Of a DNA stretch of 64,000 nucleotides, positions 8,811-17,614 are shown one piece after another. The notes under the pieces are model-generated. The model worked only from the letters and a program-made list of their open reading frames with translations, did not search any database and was not told where the DNA came from. Location of the stretch: positions 1,798,001-1,862,000 of the forward strand of contig NZ_CP137134.1 in assembly GCF_033095785.1 (NCBI RefSeq), read 5' to 3'. Each line of letters starts with the position of its first letter. The first letter of the stretch is position 1. This DNA comes from Nitrosospira sp. Is2. Its GTDB lineage: Bacteria > Pseudomonadota > Gammaproteobacteria > Burkholderiales > Nitrosomonadaceae. The translations under genes and the position numbers were made by a program.

Positions 8811-9719
8811 ATGAGCAATGCAAGCACCGCACAGCAAGCCAGGGAGTTTTTTACCGGACTTCAGCAACGCATTGTCGAGCGGATTGAAGAGGTGGACGGT
8901 ACGCGTTTCCGCCGCGACCAATGGGAACGCGCCGAGGGCGGCGGCGGCCTGAGCTGCGTGATGGAAGAGGGTAACGTGCTCGAGCGCGGAGGCGTGAATT
9001 ACTCGCACGTGTTCGGCGGCGGCCTGCCTGCTTCCGCCACGGCTGCGAGGCCCGAACTATCGGGGCGTGGGTTCGAGGCCATGGGCGTATCGCTCGTGCT
9101 GCATCCCCGCAACCCGTATGCGCCTACTGTGCATCTGAATGTGCGCTATCTCGAAGCGCGCAAGGAAGGCGCCGAGCCGGTCTGGTGGTTCGGCGGCGGC
9201 ATGGATTTGACGCCCTATTATGGATTCGAGGAAGACGCTGTTCATTTCCACCAGACATGCAAAAACGCATTGCAGCCTTTTGGCGGGGACTACTACCCCC
9301 GCTTCAAGAAGTGGTGCGACGAGTATTTTTACCTTAAACACCGCAAGGAGCCGCGCGGCATCGGCGGCATTTTCTTCGATGATTTAGGCAAGCCCGATTT
9401 CGAAAGCTGCTTCAACCTCACCCAAAGCGTGGGCGATCATTTTCTTGAAGCCTACGTACCGATACTGGAGCGCCGCCTGAATACGCCTTACGGCGAACGC
9501 GAACGCGATTTCCAGGCATACCGCCGCGGCCGCTATGTTGAGTTCAACCTCGTGTGGGACAGGGGAACACTATTCGGCCTGCAATCGGGCGGTCGAACGG
9601 AATCGATTCTCATGTCGCTACCGCCAATCGTGAAATGGCGCTATGACTGGAAACCCGAGGCGGGCAGTGCAGAAGATAGGCTATACAAGGATTTTTTGAT
9701 TGGGAAGGATTGGGTGTAA
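8811..9719 (+). CDS. hemF: Aerobic coproporphyrinogen III oxidase HemF
   Basis: A 302-residue oxygen-dependent enzyme converting coproporphyrinogen III to protoporphyrinogen IX in heme synthesis. Conserved stretches include HLNVRYLEARKEG, WWFGGGMDLTPYYGFEEDAV (substrate site), GIFFDDLGKPDFESCFN and FNLVWDRGTLFGLQSGGR. The start ATG has a good ribosome-binding site (CAGGAGACAGC). Haem demand is high in ammonia oxidisers, and the window also encodes a large heme peroxidase, though no direct link is implied. The gene ends about 100 bases before tRNA-Ala. Confidence 0.96.
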   Translation: MSNASTAQQAREFFTGLQQRIVERIEEVDGTRFRRDQWERAEGGGGLSCVMEEGNVLERGGVNYSHVFGGGLPASATAARPELSGRGFEAMGVSLVLHPRNPYAPTVHLNVRYLEARKEGAEPVWWFGGGMDLTPYYGFEEDAVHFHQTCKNALQPFGGDYYPRFKKWCDEYFYLKHRKEPRGIGGIFFDDLGKPDFESCFNLTQSVGDHFLEAYVPILERRLNTPYGERERDFQAYRRGRYVEFNLVWDRGTLFGLQSGGRTESILMSLPPIVKWRYDWKPEAGSAEDRLYKDFLIGKDWV

Positions 9720-9822
9720 GGCTTGGTAGTCTCACTTCGCCACAATATGAAACTTGAAACTGTTATTACTCCGCAGCGTCATACTATGGCGCCGCGGTTT
9801 GTTATAAAATACGCAACAAAAT

Positions 9823-9898
<76 letters not shown>

Positions 9899-9933
9899 AT
9901 ACCCTGTCCAAAGTAGTCCAGCTCCATACATAG

Positions 9934-9968
9934 AACCCGCGTAAATCCAAGTGATTCGCGGGTTTTTT
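9934..9968 (+). terminator. Rho-independent terminator after tRNA-Ala
   Basis: The stem AACCCGCG (9934-9941) pairs perfectly with CGCGGGTT (9957-9964), and the T run continues to 9968. It is well placed to end the tRNA transcript and separate it from the integrase gene. Confidence 0.8.
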
Positions 9969-10076
9969 GTTTTCTGCCGTTCATTCTCATCTATTGCAAT
10001 CAAGGTAGTAAAGGGGGCATAATTTGATCATATATGCCCCCAAAGCAGAATTGATGCCCCCAATCACCTGTACATC

Positions 10077-11282
10077 ATGAAGCTGAACGATGTGGCGGCA
10101 CGCAAGGCAAAGCCGGAAGCCAAGCCATATAAGATGGCCGACGGCGGGGGAATGTACCTTGAAGTGATGCCGAACGGCTCAAAATACTGGCGCTTCAAGT
10201 ACCGTTTTGGAGGAAAAGAAAAGCGTCTTGCTTTTGGTGTTTATCCTGACGTTCCCCTCAGCCTTGCTCGTGAACGCCGCGAAAAAGCCCGTAAGCTGCT
10301 CGCTGAGGTAATTGATCCCGGCGAAGTCAAGCATCAATCTAAACGAGCGAAGAGGGAGAACGCCGAAAACAGTTTTGAGGCCGTGGCCCGTGAATGGTTT
10401 ACGAAACATCGGCATACCTGGGCTGCAAGTCATGCGAATAAGATCATCAACAGATTGGAGAATGACGTTTTCCCGTGGATTGGGAGCAAGCCGATTGCGG
10501 ACATTAAGGCCCCTGAATTATTGGGCGTACTCAGACGTACCGAAAGCAGAGGGGCCTTAGATACGGCGCACCGCGTAAAGCAGAATTGCGGACAAGTCTT
10601 TCGCTACGCTGTTGCTACCGGGAGGGCGGAGCGCGATCCGTCGCAGGATTTGAGAAGCGCTATACCACCAGCCAAGAAAAATCATTTTGCGTCAATTACT
10701 GATCCGGTACAGGTTGGAGAACTACTGCGGGCGATTCAGGCTTTCCGAGGGACATTTGTTGTGCAAACTGCCTTGCGTCTTGCCCCTTTGCTGTTTGTGC
10801 GGCCCGGCGAACTCCGTCGGGCTGAATGGAAAGATTTTGATCTTGATAAAGCTGAGTGGCGTTATTTTGTCACTAAGACGAAGACGGAGCATTCTGTGCC
10901 GTTAGCTGATCGAGCTGTCGCGATGTTGCGTGATCTATATGCTCTAACTGGACATGGGCATTACGTTTTCCCCGGACGTGATCCGAAAAAACCCATGAGC
11001 GATGCGGCTGTCAATGCCGCGTTGCGTCGCATGGGGTATGACACCAAAACCGAGATCACTGGACACGGGTTTAGAGCAATGGCGCGAACAATTCTTGCGG
11101 AAGAGTTGCATCAAAAGCCGGAAGTTATCGAACACCAATTGGCACATAAAGTGCCTGATACGCTTGGCACTGCATACAACCGCACAAAGTTTTTAAAAGA
11201 GCGTCGCGAGATGATGCAGTTGTGGGCGGATTATCTCGACGAGCTGGTGTCAGGTGCAGAAGTTGTACAACTTCGAGCATAA
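10077..11282 (+). CDS. Tyrosine integrase, P4/DUF4102 type
   Basis: A 401-residue site-specific recombinase. The N-terminal DUF4102 arm-binding domain is clear from YKMADGGGMYLEVMPNGSKY and RLAFGVYPDVPLSLARERR. A SAM-like core-binding domain follows (about residues 100-190). The catalytic domain shows the first arginine in LLFVRPGELRRAEW, the H-x-x-R box in TGHGFRAMARTIL and the nucleophilic tyrosine in LGTAYNRTKFLKER. These integrases insert islands into tRNA 3' ends, and here the gene lies 180 bases from tRNA-Ala and reads away from it. The sequence appears intact, so the enzyme could be functional. Confidence 0.95.
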   Translation: MKLNDVAARKAKPEAKPYKMADGGGMYLEVMPNGSKYWRFKYRFGGKEKRLAFGVYPDVPLSLARERREKARKLLAEVIDPGEVKHQSKRAKRENAENSFEAVAREWFTKHRHTWAASHANKIINRLENDVFPWIGSKPIADIKAPELLGVLRRTESRGALDTAHRVKQNCGQVFRYAVATGRAERDPSQDLRSAIPPAKKNHFASITDPVQVGELLRAIQAFRGTFVVQTALRLAPLLFVRPGELRRAEWKDFDLDKAEWRYFVTKTKTEHSVPLADRAVAMLRDLYALTGHGHYVFPGRDPKKPMSDAAVNAALRRMGYDTKTEITGHGFRAMARTILAEELHQKPEVIEHQLAHKVPDTLGTAYNRTKFLKERREMMQLWADYLDELVSGAEVVQLRA

Positions 11283-11378
11283 CCAAGTCATTTTCATGTC
11301 TGCGCTGATGCAGATAACAGCGGGAGTCTTTACCGGGCCGGATGGATCGCCTACAGGATTAACAAGAATGGACTGGCA

Positions 11379-12191
11379 ATGATTTATCCAGAATGGGCGC
11401 CTCAGAATCTTGTTGAACTACATAAGAGGCGAATGGATGGAGGGTCGTTGGAGAGCAAATTTAAAACGGGCGATCCGGAAACTGTTATTGCCGATCTGAT
11501 GCAGACGTATGAAGGCAACATTACTAAAGAGAACGTCGAGGATATACGCCGTAGCCTTTACCGTAAATCGTTTGGCCTCCCTTATAAAGAAGGCACAGAA
11601 CTTCTAAAACTTTTGATTACAGACCTTCGAATGAAGGATGTTTGGAAGTCTCTGATTAGGCGTGCGAAAAGCGACCAAGATTTCCCAAATTTTTTTAGAG
11701 CATGCGAGTGGGGAATAACAGGTTGGAGGGGTGATATGAGGCAAACACCCTCCGAGCGAAGAGCGTTTTATCAAGAAATACGAAACGCGGCTGGGTTACT
11801 TCAATCTCTTTTAAACAAAGCCAGCGGGTTTGACTACTATTCAATAAATAACCTTGTGGACGACCAACAAATTGAATGGTTGCTGGAGGTTTTGAATGCT
11901 CCGAACGACGTTTCATACGCTCGTTTCTCTCTTTCTGACATTACTCCGTCTATTCTTGAAGTATTAAATGACATCGGTAAAAAGGCATCGCAGTACGCGG
12001 AGGATGAGTCTTCAGTTAAGAAACCAAATTCACGGAACGCAGAGCTTCACTATTTTATTCGGTTTCTGTCCGGCCATTGTGAGAGGTGTTACGGGCAGCC
12101 ACTTCACGACGTCGTTACCGTCACAACATCAGTTATCTTTGATCAATGGAATATTGACAATGACTATGTTCGGAAGATCGTAAAAGGGTAA
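11379..12191 (+). CDS. Island protein of unknown function
   Basis: A 270-residue soluble protein that I do not recognise. It has no signal peptide or hydrophobic segment, is rich in charged and aromatic residues, and is predicted mostly helical by eye (for example the region around WKSLIRRAKSDQDFPNFFRA). It begins about 100 bases after the integrase and ends before the alpA-like regulator. Genes in this slot of integrative islands often encode anti-phage or accessory functions, but no nuclease, ATPase or toxin motif is visible. Codon use looks more AT-rich than that of the core genes to the left, consistent with acquisition. Confidence 0.75.
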   Translation: MIYPEWAPQNLVELHKRRMDGGSLESKFKTGDPETVIADLMQTYEGNITKENVEDIRRSLYRKSFGLPYKEGTELLKLLITDLRMKDVWKSLIRRAKSDQDFPNFFRACEWGITGWRGDMRQTPSERRAFYQEIRNAAGLLQSLLNKASGFDYYSINNLVDDQQIEWLLEVLNAPNDVSYARFSLSDITPSILEVLNDIGKKASQYAEDESSVKKPNSRNAELHYFIRFLSGHCERCYGQPLHDVVTVTTSVIFDQWNIDNDYVRKIVKG

Positions 12192-12311
12192 GCCCGGAAG
12201 ATTTAAGCATTTTTACCGGGAAAATGCTCCGGCGGAACATTCTTTGCCGTTTTAACGCAATACACTCCTCTATAGCTCATCCTGTTAGTCGCCAAAATGC
12301 GCCCATGACGC

Positions 12312-12328
12312 TCTAGCACGGTGCTAGA
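12312..12328. promoter_or_regulatory. Palindrome upstream of alpA-like gene
   Basis: TCTAGCAC and GTGCTAGA form a perfect 8-bp inverted repeat around one central G, 32 bases before the alpA-like start. It is a good candidate operator for that regulator or for an island repressor. No protein assignment can be made from sequence alone. Confidence 0.5.
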
Positions 12329-12359
12329 TGCGCATAAACCTCTACGGAGATTTAAGTTC

Positions 12360-12566
12360 ATGGAAAACGCAACGCCACAGGCTCTCCCGCAGTTCTACCG
12401 TCTGCCACAACTGAAAGCCCGCCTCAACGTATCAGGTTCGGCAATTTGGGCTTGGATAAAAAAAGGTACTTTTCCAAAGCCCATTAAGTTGTCCGAGAAC
12501 ACTACCGCTTGGAATGCGGCAGATGTCGAAGCATGGGCACAATCCCGAATAGAAGCCAGCAAATAA
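12360..12566 (+). CDS. AlpA-family excisionase/transcriptional regulator
   Basis: A 68-residue winged-helix protein of the AlpA/HTH_17 type. The signature FYRLPQLKARLNVSGSAIWA, WIKKGTFPKPIKL and a tail ending in ADVEAWAQSR covers nearly the whole protein. AlpA proteins activate integrase or excision genes of P4-like elements and can serve as excision factors. ATG 12360 is preceded by CTACGGAGA, a good ribosome-binding site. The frame is open from 12321, but that start would fall in the palindrome. It is followed closely by another small HTH gene. Confidence 0.88.
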   Translation: MENATPQALPQFYRLPQLKARLNVSGSAIWAWIKKGTFPKPIKLSENTTAWNAADVEAWAQSRIEASK

Positions 12567-12577
12567 AGGGGCTGATA

Positions 12578-12868
12578 ATGGACAAAAAAATAGGCCACCC
12601 AAAGGCAGCCCATACTACGCAATCCAACTATAACGATAATAGCGCCCATTCGCAACGGATGAGGCTGCTGAAGAAATTACGCGAGTCGAACCTCACTACC
12701 ATTGAAGCCAGGCGTGATCTGGATATTTTGATGCCTGCCGCGAGAGTATTCGAGTTACGCGCAATAGGACATGACATAGCAACGGTCTGGACGACTGCGC
12801 CAACAGATTGCGGGCGTACCCATCGCATTGCCCGCTATGTGCTGGCGCCGGAGGTAGGCCGTGAATGA
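12578..12868 (+). CDS. Helix-turn-helix protein (HTH_39-like)
   Basis: A 96-residue protein. RMRLLKKLRESNLTTIEAR followed by RDLDILMPAARVFELRAIGH matches the winged-helix domain found in many small island and prophage proteins (HTH_39 type), with IATVWTT as the wing. It starts 11 bases after the alpA-like stop (AAAGGGGCTGATA is the likely ribosome-binding site), so the two are probably one transcript. The role is likely regulation or replication control of the island; this is inferred from family and position. Confidence 0.75.
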   Translation: MDKKIGHPKAAHTTQSNYNDNSAHSQRMRLLKKLRESNLTTIEARRDLDILMPAARVFELRAIGHDIATVWTTAPTDCGRTHRIARYVLAPEVGRE

Positions 12869-13005
12869 CGAAAACTGGCCGGAACGCCTGTAAATGTCCA
12901 TGGTTCGATTTTCTCACCTTGGGCTAACGGTGATATGGCTGGGCTGTCTTTAATCGAGCTGTGGGGCTTGTATCGCTTTCTTTCTCGTCTTGGGAATGGT
13001 TAGGC

Positions 13006-13452
13006 ATGGGGAAAAACCGATTCAAGGACGCCCAAGCTAGACGGGAGGGCGGGGGCTTCGTGCCCCTGCCTTTCGTGGTGATAAGAACCCAAAGTTTTAC
13101 CCGCCTTTCAGCCCATGCAATCAAGCTTTTGAATGATCTGCTGGCCCAGTACAAGGGAGACAACAACGGCGATCTATGCGCGGCATGGACTTTGATGCAA
13201 CCTAGAGGGTGGAAGTCAAAGGACACGCTCAACAAGGCATTGAAAGAACTGCTGGCGGGAGACTGGCTGGAAGTGACGCGGCAGGGCGGGAGGCACAAGG
13301 CAACTCTTTACGCTATAACGTTTTACGCAATAGACGACTGCAAGGGAAAGCTGGACGTGCGTGCTACTGGTAGCCCCAGAGGTACATGGAGAAAAAACGA
13401 GCCACTGCCACCCCTGCCAAAATTGAAAGTGGTGACCCGCCAGGCGGGTTAA
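13006..13452 (+). CDS. Island winged-helix protein, possible replication/regulatory factor
   Basis: About 148 residues, beginning MGKNRFKDAQARREGGGF. The middle (RLSAHAIKLLNDLLAQYKG, WKSKDTLNKALKELLAGDWL, VTRQGGRHKATLYAITF) reads as a winged-helix domain. I recall this protein type as a common small gene after alpA in proteobacterial islands, with no defined function. The frame is open from 12961; ATG 13006 gives the conserved N-terminus. Its stop codon lies just after a palindrome (ACCCGCC-A-GGCGGGT). Directly downstream come three evenly spaced copies of a TTGACCCGCC repeat that could be binding sites for this or a neighbouring HTH protein. Confidence 0.7.
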   Translation: MGKNRFKDAQARREGGGFVPLPFVVIRTQSFTRLSAHAIKLLNDLLAQYKGDNNGDLCAAWTLMQPRGWKSKDTLNKALKELLAGDWLEVTRQGGRHKATLYAITFYAIDDCKGKLDVRATGSPRGTWRKNEPLPPLPKLKVVTRQAG

Positions 13453-13734
13453 TTGCTCGATGATTGCCCCGCCCAGCGTACCAACCTAATTTGGATTGCA
13501 TGAATTGACCCGCCGGGCGTACCAGTCGAGGCATTATCTCAAAACCAATTGACCCGCCGAGCGTACACCTTTCTAGAACTACCAATCTATCTTATTAACT
13601 CTTCCCCTTTTCATCATCATGATGGGGGAGTCAAAAAGCTTGGTCTCGCACATTCGCTCGTACAACCGCGAAATTGACAGGGGTGGGCGACGTTAAATCT
13701 CTTTAGATCAAGAACGGAAACCGGTCGCTCAGCC
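13441..13734 (+). repeat. Long direct repeat, copy 1, with three phased 20-bp units
   Basis: About 290 bases that recur, diverged, at 15249-15549 on the same strand. The first part holds three units of the form TTGACCCGCCNNGCGTAC, beginning at 13464, 13505 and 13549 (41 and 44 bases apart). It is followed by a shared tract including CTTTCTAGAACTACCAATC and AAGAACGGAAACCGGTCGCT. No coding function is evident. The even spacing near four helical turns suggests protein binding. Confidence 0.75.
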
Positions 13735-13736
13735 GT

Positions 13737-14960
13737 TTATTTGCACGGACAATCGAGAAAAACTATTTTTACCGCGGGCGATGCCCGGACCGCCTTTCCT
13801 TGGAAAATTAAAGAAATGACACATATGAGTAACGAGACTTGCTGCTCGCTGCCTTTTTTGCGCCGTACCATAAATCCGAGCAATCCCAGACCCGCAATCA
13901 TTAAGGCATACGTTTCAGGTTCGGGGATTAAACCCATCGCAATCACTTGCCCGTTGTTATTGATGGCCACGGCGTCTGTTAGAGTTACCCGCGGTGGAAG
14001 ATTAACTAGGGAATTGAGATCCATCATGCCTTCCCCATTAGGGCCGGTAATAAAAACAGAACGGCCACCTTCGGCCGTGGCAGAATTACCCACCACCTGG
14101 CCCGCGTCGTTGATGTCCAGAGCAGCACTATCATTACCGCCTAAAGTGCCAAGATCCGTCATACCCATTCCATCCGGACCGGTAATGAAGGCATGGTAAG
14201 TGCGTTCAGCCGTGAGAGAAGCTCCCACCGTCTGTCCGGCATCGTTAATGCCTGTGGCAACGCTATCATTCCCACCGAGGCTGCCAAGGTTTCTGAACCC
14301 CGTCCCGTCGGGGCCGGTGATGAAAGCTTGGCTAGGTAAATCTGATGCTCCAGAAGACCCAACCACCTGCCCGGCACCGTTGATGCTACGAGGTGTGATG
14401 AAAACCGCCCCCTGGCCGAAAGTGCCAAGGTCTCTCATGCCCATTCCATCGGGCCCGGTAATGAAGCCTGCCTGATTAGAATATCCCGTCACCTGACCGG
14501 CATTGTTGATGCCAACTGCAGTGCTGCCAAAACTGCCTAAAGTGCCAAGGTCCCTCATCCCCGTGCCATCAGGGCCGGTGATAAAAGCGTGCTCATATAG
14601 GTCATTAGAGGGAGAAGAAGATCCTACCACCTGTCCCGCCTCGTTGATGCCATAAGCACGGCTAAAATTATTACCACCTAAAGTCCCAAGATCTCTCATC
14701 CCCATGCCATTAGGGCCGGTGATGAAGCCACGGTAACTACCTTCAGCCGTGTATGAATATCCCACCACCTGCGCCCCGTCGTTGAGGTCCGCGGCGACCG
14801 TACCATCGCCGCCTAAAGTTCCAAGTTCGGTTACTGTCCTGCTGTTGAGGTCGATGAGGAATGAATGTTCAGCGGAGGCACTGGTGCCGAAACCCAGACC
14901 AGCAGAAAATGCAGCAGCGAGGATAAAGCCACGGATGTTAAGATGAAAAATTCTTTTCAC
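13737..14960 (-). CDS. HAF-repeat PEP-CTERM surface protein
   Basis: About 407 residues. The N-terminus (KRIFHLNIRGFILAAAFSAG to TSASA) is a signal peptide. The body consists of roughly 40-residue HAF repeats, each with a core like AFITGPDGMGMRDLGTLGG and INDAGQVVG; about six are visible. The PEP-CTERM anchor (IPEPETYALMIAGLGLLGF, then MVRRKK) should end the protein, but here some 38 further residues follow. That is unusual because exosortase substrates normally end just after the basic cluster. GTG 14960 is chosen because AAAGGAGG sits 6 bases upstream; the longer frame starting at 14987 would place that site inside the gene. Such proteins are exported, cleaved and attached at the cell surface. 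Confidence 0.85.
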   Translation of the reverse strand: MKRIFHLNIRGFILAAAFSAGLGFGTSASAEHSFLIDLNSRTVTELGTLGGDGTVAADLNDGAQVVGYSYTAEGSYRGFITGPNGMGMRDLGTLGGNNFSRAYGINEAGQVVGSSSPSNDLYEHAFITGPDGTGMRDLGTLGSFGSTAVGINNAGQVTGYSNQAGFITGPDGMGMRDLGTFGQGAVFITPRSINGAGQVVGSSGASDLPSQAFITGPDGTGFRNLGSLGGNDSVATGINDAGQTVGASLTAERTYHAFITGPDGMGMTDLGTLGGNDSAALDINDAGQVVGNSATAEGGRSVFITGPNGEGMMDLNSLVNLPPRVTLTDAVAINNNGQVIAMGLIPEPETYALMIAGLGLLGFMVRRKKGSEQQVSLLICVISLIFQGKAVRASPAVKIVFLDCPCK

Positions 14961-15248
14961 GACGAACCTCCTTTTGTTTTTTCCCACTGGAGTGAGACTG
15001 TCAAGCGGCCGAGGGAAACCAAGCGCTTATCTGAAAGATAGCAGATAACTCGTTTTATTCTCTCTTGGCACACGAAATTCAATCTGGATCAACGACAAGG
15101 CTATTTGATAAAAATTAAGAAAAAGAAATTTCTGCTCGAGCGCTATCCATGCCAGAACCAGGAAACATAGATACGCAATGCTACTGACAGTTTTGAACCT
15201 GGACGAGAAGTTACTTAACGTGCGCTCCAAACATTGCTACCCTGCCGA

Positions 15249-15549
15249 GGGCGGGTTAATCATTTGTTGGTTGACCCGCCTAGCGTACCAATTAATTTTT
15301 GGATTGCATGAATTGACCCGCCGGGAGTACGAGTCGAGACACTTTTTCAAAACCTATTGACCCGCCGAGCGTACACCTTTCTAGAACTACCAATCTATCT
15401 TACTAACTCTTCCCCTTCCCATCACCATGAGGGGGAGTCAAAAAGCTTAGCGGGTATGATGGAAACCGGTCTCGCACATCCGCGAAATTGATAGGGGTGG
15501 GGGTACGTTTGATCCCTGTAGCGCAAGAACGGAAACCGGTCGCTCAGCG
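15249..15549 (+). repeat. Long direct repeat, copy 2
   Basis: Diverged second copy of the 13441-13734 segment, again with three TTGACCCGCC units (starts 15271, 15313, 15357; 42 and 44 bases apart) and the same downstream tract. The two copies flank the minus-strand HAF gene. The second plus-strand HAF gene begins about 120 bases later. Confidence 0.75.
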
Positions 15550-15668
15550 AAAAAAAGCCACAGGCAGTTCAGAAAAACTGTTTTTTTATCTATCCTTAAA
15601 TGACACGTTTTGCTGATAGTCCCGCGATTTCCGGCCGACGCCCTCCAAAAAAACTGAAGAGGTTCATC

Positions 15669-16790
15669 ATGAAAATCATCCGTGGCTTCAAAGTTCGTGG
15701 CTTTATCCTTGCTGCGGCATTTTCTGGGAGTCTGGGTTTCGGCACCCATGTCGCAGCCCAAGAAGAATTAGGCCGTTCATACCTCATTGACCTAAACAGC
15801 AAGATGGTGACGGACCTTGGTACTTTAGGCGGCAATAACAGCATTGCTACTGGGGTCAACGACGCCGGGCAGGTAGCGGGCTATTCTGACACGGCTGGAG
15901 GCGTCATCCACGCTTTCATCACCGGCCCCGACGGGACTGGCATGAAAGACCTCGGCGATCTGGGCAGTAGTTACAGCTATGCTTATGGCATCAACGATGC
16001 CGGACAGGTGGTCGGTTATGCTGTGGCTAACGGCTATTACCATGCGTTCATCACCGGCCCCGACGGGATGGGCATGAGAGATCTCGGCACTTTAGCTAGT
16101 GGTTATTACAGCCGTGCTTATGGTATCAACAATGGCGGGCAGGTGGTGGGTGATTCCGACGGCTATGCTTTTATTACCGGCCCCGATGGGATGGCTATGA
16201 GAGGCCTCGGCACTTTAAATGGTGATAACAGTATTGCTTATGGCATCAACGATGCCGGGCAAGTGATGGGTGATTCTAACGGCCGTGCTTTCATCACCGG
16301 CCCCGACGGCATGGCCATGAGAGACCTCGGCACCTTGGGCGGTTATAGCAGCTCTGCTAGTGGCATCAACGGCGTGGGTCAGGTTGTGGGTTATTCTGAC
16401 CCGGGCACTGGTGAGGGCCTTTCACATGCTTTCATTACCGGGTCCGACGGAATGGATATGAGGGACCTCGGTGATTTGGGCGGTAATCTCAGCGTTGCTC
16501 TTGGTATCAACGACGCCGGACAGGTGGCGGGTTGGTCTGACACGGCCGGGGGAGACCAACATGCTTTCATCACCGGCCCCAATGGCGCAAACATGATGGA
16601 CCTCAACTCCCTGGTTCATCTGCCCCCTGGCGTGACTCTAATTGAGGCGCACGGCCTCAATAATGCTGGACAGGTCATTGCCCTCGCAACCATCGTACCG
16701 GAACCGGAAGTCTATGCGCTGTTTCTTGCAGGCCTGGGTCTAGTCGGATTAATTGCGCACCGAAGGGGGATAAATAAAGGAGTTTTTTAA
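15669..16790 (+). CDS. HAF-repeat PEP-CTERM surface protein
   Basis: About 373 residues. The signal peptide KIIRGFKVRGFILAAAFSGS ends near VAAQ. HAF repeats follow, with cores such as HAFITGPDGMGMRDLGTL and GINDAGQVVGY; six FITG cores can be counted. The PEP-CTERM sorting signal VPEPEVYALFLAGLGLVGL with a basic tail ends the protein in the normal way. The start has CTGAAGAGG upstream; the frame is open from 15600 but the signal peptide fixes ATG 15669. Its 5' end is nearly identical to that of the HAF gene at 60729, so the two are recent paralogues despite the 45 kb between them. Function beyond surface display is unknown. Confidence 0.88.
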   Translation: MKIIRGFKVRGFILAAAFSGSLGFGTHVAAQEELGRSYLIDLNSKMVTDLGTLGGNNSIATGVNDAGQVAGYSDTAGGVIHAFITGPDGTGMKDLGDLGSSYSYAYGINDAGQVVGYAVANGYYHAFITGPDGMGMRDLGTLASGYYSRAYGINNGGQVVGDSDGYAFITGPDGMAMRGLGTLNGDNSIAYGINDAGQVMGDSNGRAFITGPDGMAMRDLGTLGGYSSSASGINGVGQVVGYSDPGTGEGLSHAFITGSDGMDMRDLGDLGGNLSVALGINDAGQVAGWSDTAGGDQHAFITGPNGANMMDLNSLVHLPPGVTLIEAHGLNNAGQVIALATIVPEPEVYALFLAGLGLVGLIAHRRGINKGVF

Positions 16791-16915
16791 CATACAGAGG
16801 TTGTAGTCCGGGATAGGTCGCTTGGTTATTGTGCCTGCTACCAGGTCAAAAACAGGGATTTTTTCAAAGCCTACGCCGTATCGTCGGGTTGACCGGGCGA
16901 TCAATACTCACGTCG

Positions 16916-17614
16916 CTAGGCGATCGGCGACAAAAGATAGCTTCCATTATTGGCTGGATCGGGACGGTTTACAGTTCTGTCCACTTTCCACCACATGAAC
17001 TCTTCCGTGGGTACCGACTTAGACCGTGCAAGATGTGCTGCTTCCTCAACGGGTATTTGGGCGTCCATAAAGTGCCATGGTCTTCCGGTTCTAATACAAC
17101 CGGTCGACGGTCATAAATATCAACCATTCCCGCACCTGAATCTTCCGTAACAATCACAAACCCTGTTTCGACCGTTTGTACTGGTTGTTTAGGCTGTTGG
17201 GGCTTCCAATCGGTTAGGCCCGCCATGAATATGGGCTTGCCGAGCAACGGGTTATATACCATCGCTGCTTTCTTCCATTCTCTTCCGTCCATTCATACCA
17301 GCCGCCGGCGGGGACAATTACTCGTCCTTCACGAAACATGTGCCGAAATATCGACCAGTTTTCGCCTTTTCTATCCTTGCACATATCCATGTTTTCTTTT
17401 TATCGGCAGCTTCTTGGGGAGTCCTGTAACCCCAAGTCATACCGATAAGCTCAATCTCGCCATTGTTGAGCGTAATCATCCAAGGGCATAAGCCAAGTGC
17501 GATATTGTAGTGGGCAATGTGATCTCCGTATTCCCAGCTATGCTCGCTTGTGTCAACGCCAAGGGCGTTTGCGTAATAGCGCCGTGTTTCAGATTGTTCA
17601 AACCGGCCGCACAT
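16916..17614 (-). pseudogene. Frameshifted SRAP (YedK/HMCES-type) gene
   Basis: The N-terminal part starts MCGRFEQSETRRYYANALGV with the catalytic Cys2 of SRAP proteins, which form covalent crosslinks with abasic sites in single-stranded DNA. It breaks at KAKTGRYF, where loss of about one T shifts the frame. Later segments are readable only in other frames: REGRVIVPAGGWYEW, then GKPIFMAGLTDWKPQ, then a tail HFMDAQIPVEEAAHL and VPTEEFMWWKVDRTVN ending at TAG (16916-16918). At least three frameshifts are needed, so the gene is inactive unless the assembly is wrong in several places. SRAP genes are common cargo on islands and prophages. Confidence 0.8.
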
